This document shows, in pieces, positions 1 through 13,676 of a stretch of DNA of 62,000 nt; position 1 is the first letter of the stretch, and each line of letters begins with the position of its first letter. The DNA is taken from NCBI GenBank assembly GCA_037447655.1, contig JBBHKE010000404.1:1-62000 (forward strand). Direction: 5' to 3'. The notes under the pieces are model-generated. The model was not told the DNA's origin, did not search any database, and was given only the letters and a program-made list of their open reading frames with translations. The DNA is from Zygnema cylindricum (Eukaryota; Streptophyta; Zygnematophyceae; Zygnematales; Zygnemataceae). The position numbers and the translations under genes are program-made.

Positions 1-61
<61 letters not shown>

Positions 62-71
62 GAGGGAGAGG
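1..71. repeat. (GA)n microsatellite
   Basis: About 70 bp of almost pure AG dinucleotide repeat with three GGG interruptions, running off the left edge. It lies beyond the last CTR9 exon recognised here, so it is probably in a CTR9 intron. On the minus strand it reads as a CT-rich tract. Confidence 0.95.
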
Positions 72-147
72 CATGTGGTTTGCATCTTGAGCCCAACCAA
101 AAGGACATTCTTATGATCCCACAACGTTTTGATAAATGATCACATAC

Positions 148-3100
148 CGCGACTTCCCTAGCCTCCACATCGTCGTCCATGAGGTCGGCGTGAGCTTCCA
201 TGTCATCATCGTGTTGTTTTGAATGCTTACGGAAACTGCCGCCTCGCGCTGGCTCTGAATATGCCTCCCTCTCATTATCGCTGTCACGGCCTTTCTCATA
301 GCCTTGGCTTTCCATGTATTCGTCTTCATAACCGGTGGGATGTGCCTCCTCTAGGTTCTTTTTTCTCCTCTTTTTCTTCTCCTTCTTGCTACGCTGTGGC
401 ATTTCTCCTCCATCCCCATCTTCCTCTGGTGCTGCTGTCTTTTTCCAAGAAGCCTGTCTCACAACATACATGGAAAAAGGAAATTATCATGGGCTGATTC
501 TACCCTCCAATATTGTGAAAACTTGCTGATGGAAATGTTTAGAAAGTGACTTACTCCCAAATTCAGATAATTTGAACATATACAAACCGAACCAACCCGA
601 GGAGTTACCTGTACTTTGATAAATTCACACATCCATTGATGGAATCACCTGCTCTGCTCACCATTATTGGTGTGGCTCACAATATTTATGAAAATTGGCT
701 ACACACTGGGTTTCTGTGTTGGATTAGGAGAATCTGTTCTTTGTTAAAACAATGAACCTATGAAAATTATGTCAGCATTTTGTGTGGATTAGCAAGGATA
801 GTAAAATCACATACTACAAAAGCAAAACTGATACTGATGATTTGTGTACCTTTCGGCGCTGGAATTCGAGTTCCACAGCCGCTGCCTTCTTTTCTTCTTC
901 CTCCCTTTTCAATCTCTCCTCCTGCAGACCCTCCCTCCCCCCCCCAAATTACTGTCTTCACTAAAACTCTCACTGAACCTTTGACAGACGTTTGATGTCC
1001 ACACAAACTAGAAATATTTAACGGTTACTTACAGGTAGACTAACTGAACATCTTCAAGTTAAGTGCATAACAAACCCAGTTGGAAGAATTGCAACAAAAT
1101 TATTGTTGATTAACAATGGTAACACATTTGTGAGCTTGCTGAATAAAATCCACATTAACAGTGATGAATGGCCTAATAATATTGAGAATCTTAAGGACAA
1201 ACATCGAAAGTCCATCCACACACCGAAATCTCTTATCAACTTACACAAGTTGCTCAGACTCTTAAACCGCTGCCGACCTTTCACAGAATTTTCATGGTGC
1301 AAATGACAAGGACACACTCACGAGACCCTTGTGAGCCCCACTGCCAAGTGTAGCTTCTATGTGCATTTACCAAATACAAGTTACAAAAACGTTTTCCGAA
1401 TCAATGGGATTTTACCTGGACTTTCCTCTCCTCCTCCGCTCTTCGTCGTGCCTCCGACGCCAGGGCTTGCTGTCTGGCCACCTCCTGTCTTTGCTGAAAC
1501 AGACGAAAAACGACAAAGGGACGCTCACACGCAGCACAATATGCTCAAAAGTAAACGCTAGCAAAGAAACCAACCTAACCTTTAACAATACAATTCATTG
1601 CTATTTCGCAAAGCACTTGGGATTAAGGCAACATGACACCCATGACTACATCAATGCCAAAAAGTCTGTGGTTAATGTAGACCAGAACAGTAGAAACCCG
1701 GGCCCCACCCTATTTTGCTGTTCCTCTCTCTCTGCTGCCTCCAAATGTGCCTTGGCTGCATCCAGAAGCACCTGCAACCCCACCCCCACCCAAAGTAAAA
1801 AAAACTCACGCCAGGGAGAAGTTTCAGAACAGGGCGAGCTTTCAGAATTTATTTGATAAGCATCACCTAAAGTACATAAGCTAATAAATACCTTGCAATA
1901 ATCCAGATGTAGCTTGCTTTTCGTCTGGTCAAATCCATGGCTTGGCTGAGTTCCCAGAACTGAAAGCTTTAGAATCGAAGTTGAAACAAAAACAATTCAA
2001 GGCAAAAAAACAAGAAGAAATGTTATGCCTTAAAAAAGGAAAAAATGCACAGGGGAAAAACTCTGGAGGTATGACGAAAGATAGCAACTCAGTGCAAAAC
2101 AAAGACACTTTGATACAGACAAAAACACGACAGGAAAGTACGAGCAAGAAACTGGAGAGGTTGTATAAGAGACAATCCATGGCCATACTGCAATTTTCAT
2201 CCATGGTGGTCAAAGTCCAGACAGAGAAAGCAACAGCCTGAGCTGGAAAGCTCTGAAAGCCTTCCTGAACATCTCCAATTCAGAGCGTCCACATAGAAAA
2301 AATTGCCGACTTGCCGCTTCGAATGGGAAGGGAACTAAGACGATGGCCTATTCATTAAGATGATTTCACTATGTTTGGTGTGCCATACATGAAAAGACTT
2401 ATGAGATTTCACTGTCACCCATAGATCTGTCTTTCTTGTCTAGCTGAAAAATCAAAAGGACAATAGAGCCCATCGAGGTTGCCTATCGTAACTGTGGTTG
2501 AAGACTGTTGCGGCAAATCACAGGCTAATGTTTTTCTTGTGGAATCGATTCACAAAACTTGTCCATTTTTATCTCCGTATCACGACTGCGCGGTATGGGT
2601 CTTCAGCCTGGCTACAGTATTTATGCACCAAGTCTTATTTATTGGATTTAAAGTGAATGAGCTAAACCTGTTCAGTCAAAAACACAAGTCGGCATGGAAT
2701 GGACATAAACTGGCAGATTATCAACATCAGTGTGAATTAGAATTGATAATGTTAACTACAAATCTGTCAACAACATCCATATATTAGTGGTAAAATCGTA
2801 TACCTGTTCAAACATACGCACTGCTGTCTTGAGCTCAGCCACTGCATGACGAACCTGCAAAACCCCACATTGAACATTTAAACATTTCCTTTGTCTCAGA
2901 AAATCTGGTCTCAACTCAAAACCTAAACAAATTGTTAATCGTTAGAAACTGTGGTGCCCAACAACAAAGCCTGCCTTTTATTCACCTGCTCCGCGGTACG
3001 TTTCTCCTTTTTCAGCGTCACATTGGCGTGTTTTTGCATCACGTTTGCCGCATCAAAATGAAGAGTGTAGTTGGTGGGCGCAATATGAACAGCCCGAATA

Positions 3101-6100
3101 AGGGTTCGCTGGGATTCTTCATATTGCTCTGCTTCATACTGGGCTCGAGCCAAATAAAGAAGCCCTTGGGCATCTGTTCCATAATGATATCGTCTTTGGC
3201 AGTTTTGATACTGAGTAAGACATGTTGAAATAGAAAAGCAAATACATGTAAGACAGTTTCCCCTTTAACTGTGGACCCGACCTTAACATAACTATTTTGG
3301 TTTTTTCTGAACTATTGTAAAAATTTGGAAGCAGAATGAGAGGTAGAAGTGAAACAAAAAGAATGCATGATGAGGAAAGGGGAGAGAGTAGTGGACTGCA
3401 AGGAAGGAGAGAAGGAAACAGAAATGAAAGATAAATTGGATTTAAAACATGGAAATGTCAGGAACACTAATTTTCTCCAAAGCGACGGACTAGGAATCAA
3501 GATGCTTTACAACACTCCTTGACATGAGGAAGGACAAAAATACAAAGTGTAACTAGAATTCAACACGTTGTAAGGGACGAAATTACCATTTTGATAGCAA
3601 GAGTTGTCTCCGACTTCGCCAGATGGATATGTGCAAGGTTGGTCCATACTTCAGGAGCATCCAACAGTCCAGTCCCGGCTATTGCCTCCTGGACCTAAAA
3701 TCATAAACCTCACTAACAGGAATGTGAGATTGGGGCCAGAAAGACAAGTCTCCAAAAAGATCGCCTCATGTTTGAGATGGTTTTCTTCACCAACAGAAAT
3801 CAATCTGTACCTGATTGAAGATGTCTTTCGCCATATCCAGAAGGCCCTTTTCTCCAAAGACGCAACCAGCTCCATTTGCCGCATACATGTTGCTGGCATT
3901 CTTCATCAGAGCCTGCAGTATTATGTAAAAGAAATTAATGTAAAAATACCTGTCCTTCGTTTAAGGCTCTACTAGGACAGGACAAGGAATTGGAAAACTC
4001 CTGCAAACAAGCAGCCTGACCTTGTGGAAACATTCTCGCGCTTTGTCCAGGTAAAGTGCTTCTGCTTTTGAATCTTTCCAGGGTCGTGTGCTCATCGCCA
4101 GGTTCCAGTTTCCCTGCAAATCCACATGGCAGTGGCTTATGAGGCCAACGTTCATATAGAGAGCCAAGGGAGACTAACAAACAGACTACACCGGGCATCA
4201 CTAAAAGAGAAAAAGTTACCAGTAATGCAGATTTTCGACTGATATTAGGATCAGTCAACGAGATCAAACTGTGTGTACTTTTGCTATTAGTGAATGTTGT
4301 GTGCACTTGCAAATAGTGCTAATAACATTACCTTGTCCTTTAAGGTTTAAAAAAAAGGGTGATAACGATGCTCGATTTATTCTTGACAAAGAACATGGAA
4401 CATTTCCTTTATGTCCACAAAGCTAGTAACCCCCTACCTAATTTACCGACCAAACGCCAAAACTTTCAAGCTCTTCCTTAGTAGAAGTAAGTCGGCAACC
4501 TCACCTCAAGGAGCAATCTAAAACGCAGCCCATTCATTTGCCTACCATGTGGGGTAGGTCATAAAGAACTCCATAACTTCACCTCCATTGCTTATGCTCT
4601 ACAATTGCTAACCCCAACTCCCAATGAGAGACATAATGGGCTGTACCATGGCCAGCAAAGCTGGTGTGGGAGGATTGCCGCTTGATCCTTCCATACTTTT
4701 CTTGATGAATTCTTTAGCTGAATTCATATCATCTTGTTTCTCTTCCGCCAAGCTTCGTAGAAGGAGAGCATCTATATTGCCCGGACTGACTGCAAGAGCC
4801 GTTTCTATCTGAATTCCTCACCCGAGCCCACACACCGAACACGCAATGCTTTCAAGTGTCTGACAAAAATATAATCAGTCCGACAAACCTTCTACATTGC
4901 TGAAAGCTAATCTCCAAATGAACAAATGTGTTTCAAGTAAATGTTTCCATGTTTTCACGATCTGTTTGTTTTCAGTAGACTAAAATCAGCAAACCACTTT
5001 CCTGTTCCTGTCTGCCATGAAGGACCCAGTTGGGACTTTCTAACAAAATTATCCCTATTCTTGAGAAGGTTGAAGTTTATGCATTTTCCATCTGGGGAAC
5101 GATAGTTTTAAAAGACAGGAACACAGAAGTATAAGCCATGCATTACAAATACATTGTCCATTTAATAAGACTTACAAGCTTTACTTTTCTAGACTGATCT
5201 AATTTTAGTCAAAGACACGAAATCTTACCAGACTGGAACTGCTGACCCAATTGCATCGTGCCTGAGCGATAATTGCTAAACGAAGGTAACAATCCACATA
5301 AGAAGGATGCTGATCAAAACAAAAAAGCACCAATTAGAAGTCAGTAATGATATGTGTAAAGGCAAAACCTTCAATGCCAAAAAGATAACAACCTCCCCAC
5401 CCCCTCCCCCATTTTAGAGCTGTCGGTGCACATCATGATGTCAACCAAAGCAAAAAAAGACTTCCTGCTCACCAACTAGATATACATTGGCACAAGAATG
5501 CAGAATTCTCCATCGTCCCATGCCGCATTATCATGAAGATTAAGTTTCAAGGAAAGAACAATCAATGCCCACTATAGAATTATAAAGAAAGAAACACAAA
5601 GAAACTACATATATTGTTATTATAGCAAATAAAATATCAGTGATAAAGCAAAATTAATATTCATAAATTTAATTTAGGTAAATTTGACATGGACAATTTC
5701 TGCCTGCTTGCACAAAAGTTGATGATACTATGGTCAAATGCCAAGAAAAAATTGGCACTGAATGAGTTATTAGCTCTAATAATTGTACAATGCAGCAGAA
5801 AATATAACCACCTTCTGCAAAATGAGACGATACAGCGCAACAGCTCGATTCGTCTCATGCAGCTCCTCGTGGAGCCGAGCCAAATTATAGACCACTGCCA
5901 CTATCTCTGTTGACACTTCCTTAACCTCCTTGCTGTCCTCTTCATGATAACCATTCATATCAGCTTTGCTTTCTATGGGGCCAAAATTTGCAGCTGCTGC
6001 ATCTGGTCCTGGACCTTCTAAAATAACTGTCCAAGATCCAGAACCCAATGCCTCCTTCAAAGCTGACATTGTAGCCTGCCCTCCATCAGCCCGGATAAAG

Positions 6101-9100
6101 AGGAAACAAGTAAGCAAAAAAAGGACAACTCTCCAAATGACTAGAGGCTGAAGTGGAACCTAACCGATCTTCAAACATGTTGCAGAACTTATTGACAAAG
6201 AAAATGCAAATCCACCAAAGATATGTTAATACTGCAGGACACAGATGCAGAATAGCAAATGCAAAAATATTGCTTAAAACAAATAAAGTACTTATAGAGG
6301 AAAATTATAGCATATAAATTGTAACTTTAAGATTTGTCTACATTGTGATAACCTTGAATATATTTTTTAAGGCTACAGCAACAATTAACCAGAATAGATA
6401 GTAGCAAAACCTATGGAGACTGGAATTTATGCCCAAGCCAGGTGGCCAAGTGAAAAATCCCAAAAAGGTATGCATTTAATGATTTGTTTCACAGTTTTAA
6501 TTGGCTCTTACAAGGGTCATTGAATAGCTATTGCTGTAACAAAACAGAAAAGAAAAAAAAATACAGATTACCAAGAAATTATGATACAAATAGTATCACA
6601 ATCTGACAACTTTTGCAAAACTACATAAGCTCACTCATACCTCACATAACACTTAACACATAGGCATGATATATTACAGAGTACATACCGTTTTAAAATT
6701 TCTTGTATCATTTATTCACTTATCTTACCATTCATTGTACCATTGACCGTATTAATATTTCTTGTATCATTTATTCGCTTATCTTACCATTTATTGTACC
6801 ATTGTCCTAACGTGCCTCTGCATGCTAACTTACATCAGGGGCTGAAAAGATACATTCCAGGAAGAATACATAAGACCATTCCTTAGACAGACAAAACAGG
6901 TAAAGAAAGTGTAAGTCACATGCACATATTAGAAAGTATGAAAACAAATATACGCCAAACAGTCGAACCGAAAACACCACAGAGCATAAATGGCAAGGTC
7001 AGAATAAACATTCACCGGGTAGTCATGTCGCAGAAAATGAAGTACTGCAATGTTGTTAAGGAGTTCCAATGGGACCTTTCTTCGCTGTTGTATCAACAAA
7101 GATTGAGCCTGTAATAGCCCCCCTGGTCCCAGCCTATCGCAGCTTGTTTGGCAATTTCAAACAGCATACAGACTGACCTGACCGCCATCGATTATCCTCA
7201 CAGGTATTTCAAATATAGTTCTACTCACTATACGGAACATGGTGAGTGATGTACAGTCTATGTACAGAAATACTATATATTTAACATTGGATGAATTCCC
7301 TGACAAACAACGACAACAAATACAAGCTTTCATGTGAGGTCCAGCACTTTTAAAAGCAGGGTTTCCTCACTGACCTACACTCTGGGTTCTGCAGCACAGC
7401 TATTTGGAATAATCCTTTCAGACGAAAAAAGAAAAAACAATGAGAACAGTTCAAAGGTCCAAAGTCTTACCCGCTGTAGAGATTGTAATGCGCCTCCAAA
7501 GTCATTTGCCACCTGTAATTCAGAAGTCTCGATCCAAGCCTGTGAAAAGAATGTCCAAGATTGCCATCAACAGAATCAACAACATGTGAGAAACTGACCT
7601 CCCCTTTTGCCTTCATCATGTTACGGGTCACAATGCATAATAGTTGCTAACGGACTCCAACTTAAAATGGCAATGACCGTAATACTAAAAACGTCAGGAG
7701 CAATTTCAGGCGGTAATACTGTCAACAAATTACCCAGTGATGGAAAGAACGGGTCTTAGCAAGAGTGAACAAACTCTGGATCAGTTGATACAGAACCAAA
7801 CAACAAAATATGGAAATTATGTACCATTCCACAACTGTCATACTTCTAAAATCTGAATTCCTGAACAATTTCAGACAGGGTTCCAGAGATATGCCCAGAA
7901 ATTACATACAAAAACTACAGAATGCAGGGTCCAAGGTAAGAATGCAAAAAGCTACTCTAGTTTCTTGGGCACTTTAAAAAGCATTTTTGAAGTCATATTT
8001 GGACTAATGGGGTAAAAAAAACATGTACTTCTGAGCAGATTACACTATCCTTATCTATCACTGTCCTAACATGCTTAGTCGTTTCTTTTTTTCTGTTCTC
8101 TGTCTTCCCTTCAGATAGTGATTTGAAGGACAGAAATGCTGCCTATGTCTCCGTGAAAGGCACTCAAAAATTCACATACAACGTCTATGATTGAAAGTGA
8201 CATATGAATGCCCCCGACGGACCAGTTCCACTCGATTACTTAATCCACTATTGCGGAAAAAAAATGTACCTGTGTATCAGAGGGATGTAAAGATGTGACC
8301 TTCTTGAAAGTGGTTAATGCATCAGCCAGACGGCCCTGCCTCGCTTGGATACTACCCACCACCTGCACCCCTCTCCTTCCCACTTAAGTCCTTTTTAGTA
8401 CCTCCTGCTTTGCAAGACCATAACGCGTGGATCGCCAACAATCAACAGATTATTGCGATCCAACGGATGCGGTTGAGACCTCTGGAAAATACCTTCAGGG
8501 CTTCAGCATTGGAAGGTTGCGCTGCAAGAACTTTGTCTAAAGCAGCCAAAGCCTTCTCCAATTCTCCACGATAAAAGTGAATTTGGCCCAGCCCTACATG
8601 TCCCCAAAATTTCTTTCAGCTAACTTACATTATAAACAGGTTTTACACGTTCTGGGTGTACAAGAACAAGATATGCTTGACATCACCATGATTTTGAGCG
8701 AAGTCATAACTTGAGAATGGCAGGCATGCCACACAGTTGTATAAACATGGTTGCAGGATCTGCCCAACACCAATGTAAACATTTAAACGACAAAGAAACA
8801 ACAAATACAAAAAAGAAAAGAAGAAACAAAAAGAAAAAGCAGAGCACATCAAATAAAGCAAAACAATGAAGGTTAAATTATTGTGCTAAACTTCATCTCC
8901 CCGTGAACAGCGTCATAGAAGTAAAAAAAACTCATCATGGGGCGTGACTCAGCCCTTAATCTGCATATTTTGAGGAAAAAGACTGCCGCCTGAGCAAAAT
9001 CATGAATAGACATAAACATCCCACCAATACTATTGTGAGCATAGAAATCAAGATTGCCGACAAGGACGGTGAGTTGGAGCATTGGAATCAGAAATAATAA

Positions 9101-12100
9101 ATCATTTTCTAGGATTAAATATTGAAGATGCAGGAAAGCACCACTTACCGTAGTAAGGGAGGGTAAAGTCGCTGCCAGCTGGCAGCTCCTGGGCCGCGTG
9201 ACGATAATAGAAGGAAGCCTTGTCATAATCTCCCTTCATGCATGAAACATACAAAAAAAGTAAAAAACCACTCAAGCCCAATGCAAACCTGCAAGCCATC
9301 GATACAGCTGACAACAAGAAACAATGAAAGCACTGTGATAGGAAGCAAAGATCGGTTCATCAGGTGGACCATTTAATTGGCAACATGACAGCCCCTTGAG
9401 CCAATTCCAACTAGTGATACATCCTCCGTACTCCCTCCCTTTAAAACCTAAAATTGACACATATTTCAGCAACTAACAACTCTGCCAACGTATGACAAAA
9501 ACATCCAAGCGATGATAGAAATGAGAACACCTTTGAATGACAAGAACGCGCCAAGTGGTAGTAGCTTTCAGCGCGAGTGCTGCTATGATTGGTACAGGTC
9601 AATGCTGCCTCGGTAAGTGCTTCTACTAGCTGGTGCTGACCAGTGAAAAAGTAATGGTTTGAAAGATGATTCAGAGCCATGGCATTATATGGGTAGATCT
9701 CAAACGCGCGTCGCATTCTCTCCAAAGCTTGACGAACGACGGTCACTGCCGCGTGCAACCCTTTGAAAATATTGTAATATTCTTGACAAATAATAACCTC
9801 ACATATATGTTGAAACTAAACATCACTAAAGGATGGATATCAACATCATGGGTATGAAAACTGCACCCTATCCGACAGCTGTACTATTTCAGCCAAAGTC
9901 TTTTATACTATTGCTGGCCAAAGGAAACAATAGTAAATAAACAGTGTAGTTAATGGCTATGTTTATTTCATAAACCAAGGCCAAGGAAACTGCATAGGCA
10001 TGACATTTTTTGCAAATTTCTATAAGTCAGTCCACAAGCCCAGATGTCAACCTGTGATGGTTAGTATAAAATACAAAAGAAACAAAAACAACCGATGGTT
10101 ACGTGTGCTATTCTCTTTACTTTAGCAGTCTCAGAACCTTGATGCATTAGTCTTGAGTTCCGAGATCACTCTAACCCTTCAACTACATTCAACCCAGCCA
10201 AATGCCTCAAACACATCACACTCCATAGTGCACCAAAAAAAACCCCTTCCAAAATAAAGGTGAATCAGACCACAGTATTGCTGCCAGTCTGATTTTATCT
10301 GATACTGCATAGTATTGCCCACGTATCAATTAGTTGTACCATCTTTGTCAATCTATGAAAATGCACATACAAGACCATTACATCTTGCAGGCTGGAAAAA
10401 AAACAAAAACTCACCATCATCACTGTTGATGTCTAGCATAGCGAGAGCCACAAGGCCCTCAACGTTGTCCGGCTCCAGCTGCACTCAGTGCCCCCATAGA
10501 ACCGTCCTCAGACCAACAGTCATGCATTCTGTATCCTGCAGCCTAGAACAACTAGGAACAGTTTAAAAGTTAAAGATTGCAAGACGACCGACTGTAGAGT
10601 CATTTGACAGTTAACATTGCTTTCCCCTGTTATTTCTTATGAATGTCGTACTACTGCCAAGTACACAGCAGGCCTAAAATTCTAACAGGTGAAATAGAAA
10701 AACAAAAGGACCATTGATTCCACCTGCAGCACACGTTCAAACGACTGACGAGCCTTGGCAGTGTGGAAATCCGCTCGAGCAGGAAATGTTGAGCGAAGAC
10801 GATAATGGCAAAGACCAATCCCAAGACGAACCGCCGCAGTGCAACGTGGATGCACCTCCAAGACTTTCTGAAACCTCAAGCAAGCCCCAAATCATACCGG
10901 TAAAGCGGTTGCAACAAATCAAATACCTGTGGCTACTATTACCTTTTTTCTACAATCTCTATGTACAAGTGACAGTATTTTTATTTTACTTTTAGCTGGC
11001 TACTTACGCACCCAACAGAAATGACTCCACTAGAAATCAAGTTTTGTTGAAAAACAAAAAATGTATTTGCACGAATCAAGAAAGTTTAAAAGCATCTTCT
11101 GCTGATTCTGTTGTGATCCAGTAATGACTTTTGCCTTCTAACATACCAGAGATAACTGTAGATAACACAAATGAATTCCAAATTATATCATTTCCAACTC
11201 GTAAAGTTGAATTTCAGTCACTTCGTGTATGGGAGTTATGTGATTGATCAATCATTTACTTGGGTGGCTGACAGCTTGTCAGGAAAAACATCGAAAAGCT
11301 AAGGGGGGCGGCCATTGCCGGGAGTCAAAATTCACAAAAATATTCCCTTTGACGAGCACATCCTCATGTCTTTGAATATGCTCCCTAATTTACCATTTTT
11401 TGTTTCATTCGTACCCATTTGAATTTCGGAAATTTTAGAACACATATTAGAAACTTTCTCCTCACATTTCGAATTTTAGTTCCAGGGTTTCCATCACAGT
11501 TTTTACCTATCTGCACTGATGGTTGTTGTTTTTACTTGGACCCTGAAATATGGTTGAAAAGTGATTGCTGGAATGAAAATTGTACAGGTAATTAAGTCGA
11601 CTAACATCATGGTAGCTGCTAAATTTCATTTGATGGGGCTTCCATATGAGTTATTCAATAAGATTCAACAACGTCGTGCCTCGCAGGTTACAATTCCTGG
11701 ATTTGCAGAGTAAGTGCAATCTCTTGGCTATGAAGTAACCAACAATCAAGGACCACAGATACCAGTCATTTTAACCTCCCAGCATCTATAGTGGGTTATA
11801 ACAACACTGTTAATTTGGCTCACCTTGTAGTTTGCTAGTGCGTCTTGAACCTTTCCTTTATTAAAAAGTACACATGCCTGCACAAGCCAGCCAAAGAATT
11901 GCTCAAGAGAAAAAAAAAATTGCTCAAGAGAGCTACCTGAGCCAATTTGTAGATATAGGCAGAGACTAAAAATACTGCAATAAACAATTGACAGAAGGAT
12001 CATAAGCTCAGCATGCAGCAACTCTGCCCAAATAACTACTTTAACAACACATGACATGAGCAATGGCCGTTGGTAATTGATTGATAAAGCTTGACACACC

Positions 12101-13676
12101 TGCCCTAACAATGCAGGCACATGGTCAGGATGCTCCTGCAACACAATCTTGAACATTTCGGCAGACTGTTCCCAGTCGCCTTTTGCTAACTGCAGCTGCC
12201 CTGGTACATTCCCATCTCCCTCTCTGCAGACAATCAGAAGGTTGATTTCCTCTTTCTCAGAAAGATCTCCGCTTTCCCAACCAACAACTCACATTTCAAT
12301 TGTCTCTCCATCTTTGTACAAATATTTCCAAAGTTGAGACTCAGCACAGCTACCATCAGAGAGGTAACTAATCCATTTCTGCCACTATTGTTAAGCTACA
12401 CCTCTATCAAAGAAAAAAGAAAAATAGAAATGGATGTACGAAAGTTGCACCTTTGCCAACCCATGTGGTGAGCTCTTGTGAATCAATACGGGCAGCTTTA
12501 TTGTAGAAATCTACCGCCTTGATAAAGTATTCATCCCTCTGCCGCTTGTTTGTTTTTCCAAGGTTGGTATAATATGCTCCCAACGCATTGAGAATAGCAA
12601 TGCGCTCATACTTGACATCACCGTAAAATTCATCAACCTCTGTAAAATTCACCCCCAGTAATATCCCTAAAAGCCTGAAACAGATAGCTTGCACCACTTA
12701 ACTGGCAATTCCACCTCTTTTAAATCACACTACTGCCAAGCAAAGAAGGGACCAATAACCTCGACTTTTGGACCTAACTGATTAGATAGACTGAGTTCGT
12801 TCCGAGTACACTTTAAGGCCTTCCGGGTACATATGGACTTAAACCAACAAAGACCTGATATAATTTTGCCCTCTCTGACAACATTTATGTTTGGCCTTTC
12901 AGTAGGGGTCGGCAGCTACTTTTTGTCCTAAAAGCCAGCCTTCCCTATCTTTGGCCAACAGCTACGACACGATACCACTTTTACTGAAGTTACATTACGG
13001 AATATTTCTAGAATAAAACCACATTGTTTCCTCCTCATTATCTGACTTGAAGGGCAGCGACTTTTATACCTGGACCGGAGCCCTCTTGAAGAACCTCCAA
13101 GAACGAGTCAATTTTCCCTTGCTTAAAATATTCACGCTGAACAAAAGAAAAAAGGATGTTGCATATCCATTAGCAAAGAGGGAAATAAAAATTAGGTTCA
13201 TAAATGCTATCGGAAATACCATTGCAAATTAAACCTTTAAAAAAAAAAGGACTGTATTTCTGCACTAATTGCAATAACCGTTGCCCAGTTTCATCCAGCG
13301 GGGTTGAAGATATCAATACATGACTCCCAAATTTGTTATCAAAATTACATCACATTGAGTGTCTCTGGAGCCAGCTGCAAATAGCAAAACGTGAATACTA
13401 AGCTTACATTTTTCACTAAGGAATCATATTATCCACTGTGTCAAAGACCAACATGGGCAGCACGTATAAACGTCCGTTACAACAAACAATTCAAAATAAA
13501 TCCAAGGTAGATAAAATAAAAAAACTAACCGCAAAAGCGAGCCATATGTCGAGAGGCGCTTGCTCAGCTTTAAGCAAGTCTAACACATCGTTGTGATTAG
13601 GAAGCTGATCCACAAACACCTCAACTTTTTCTGCGGAGTTCTGGACAGGTATGAAAATAGATTTTTGACCTGACAT
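148..13676 (-). CDS. CTR9: CTR9/ELF8-like TPR subunit of the Paf1 complex (3' end outside window)
   Basis: Scaffold TPR protein of the nuclear Paf1 complex, which travels with RNA polymerase II and promotes elongation and co-transcriptional histone marks (family knowledge). I rebuilt 26 exons with GT-AG borders and continuous phase: 13676-13530, 13136-13070, 12639-12451, 12200-12100, 11877-11824, 10867-10724, 10478-10415, 9745-9531, 9233-9149, 8593-8493, 8362-8270, 7539-7471, 7108-7016, 6075-5812, 5309-5229, 4808-4647, 4113-4021, 3912-3811, 3694-3587, 3210-2986, 2854-2804, 1945-1892, 1771-1709, 1493-1416, 921-850, 453-148. They total 3081 nt (1027 residues). The N-terminus shows IPVQNS and KAEQAPLDIW; TPR repeats fill about residues 40-820 (KYERIAILNALGAYY, AAVRLGIGLC, FFTGQHQLVE, NWNLAM, NMYAANG, TNLAHI). 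A basic/acidic coiled region follows (about 820-925), then a Lys/Asp/Glu-rich tail. Plant CTR9 is near 1090 residues, so one or more exons lie left of the window. ATG at 13676-13674. Borders of the short exons 22-23 are least certain. Most introns are phase 0. Confidence 0.93.
6699..6804. repeat. 59-bp tandem duplication in CTR9 intron
   Basis: Two head-to-tail copies (period 59) starting TTTCTTGTATCATTTATTC, with a few substitutions between copies. They lie in the intron between the exons ending at 7016 and starting at 6075. No coding or regulatory role is visible. Confidence 0.8.

Noticed and set aside
2479-2787. 102-codon plus-strand frame in a CTR9 intron
   Set aside because: No recognisable domain or supporting splice context; it lies between two well-placed CTR9 exons on the other strand.
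9731-9758. Earlier acceptor for the CTR9 exon ending at 9745 (AAAG before GGTTGCACG)
   Set aside because: Both acceptors keep the frame, but the CAG at 9746-9748 gives the exact length of the plant CTR9 TPR here and is the better consensus.
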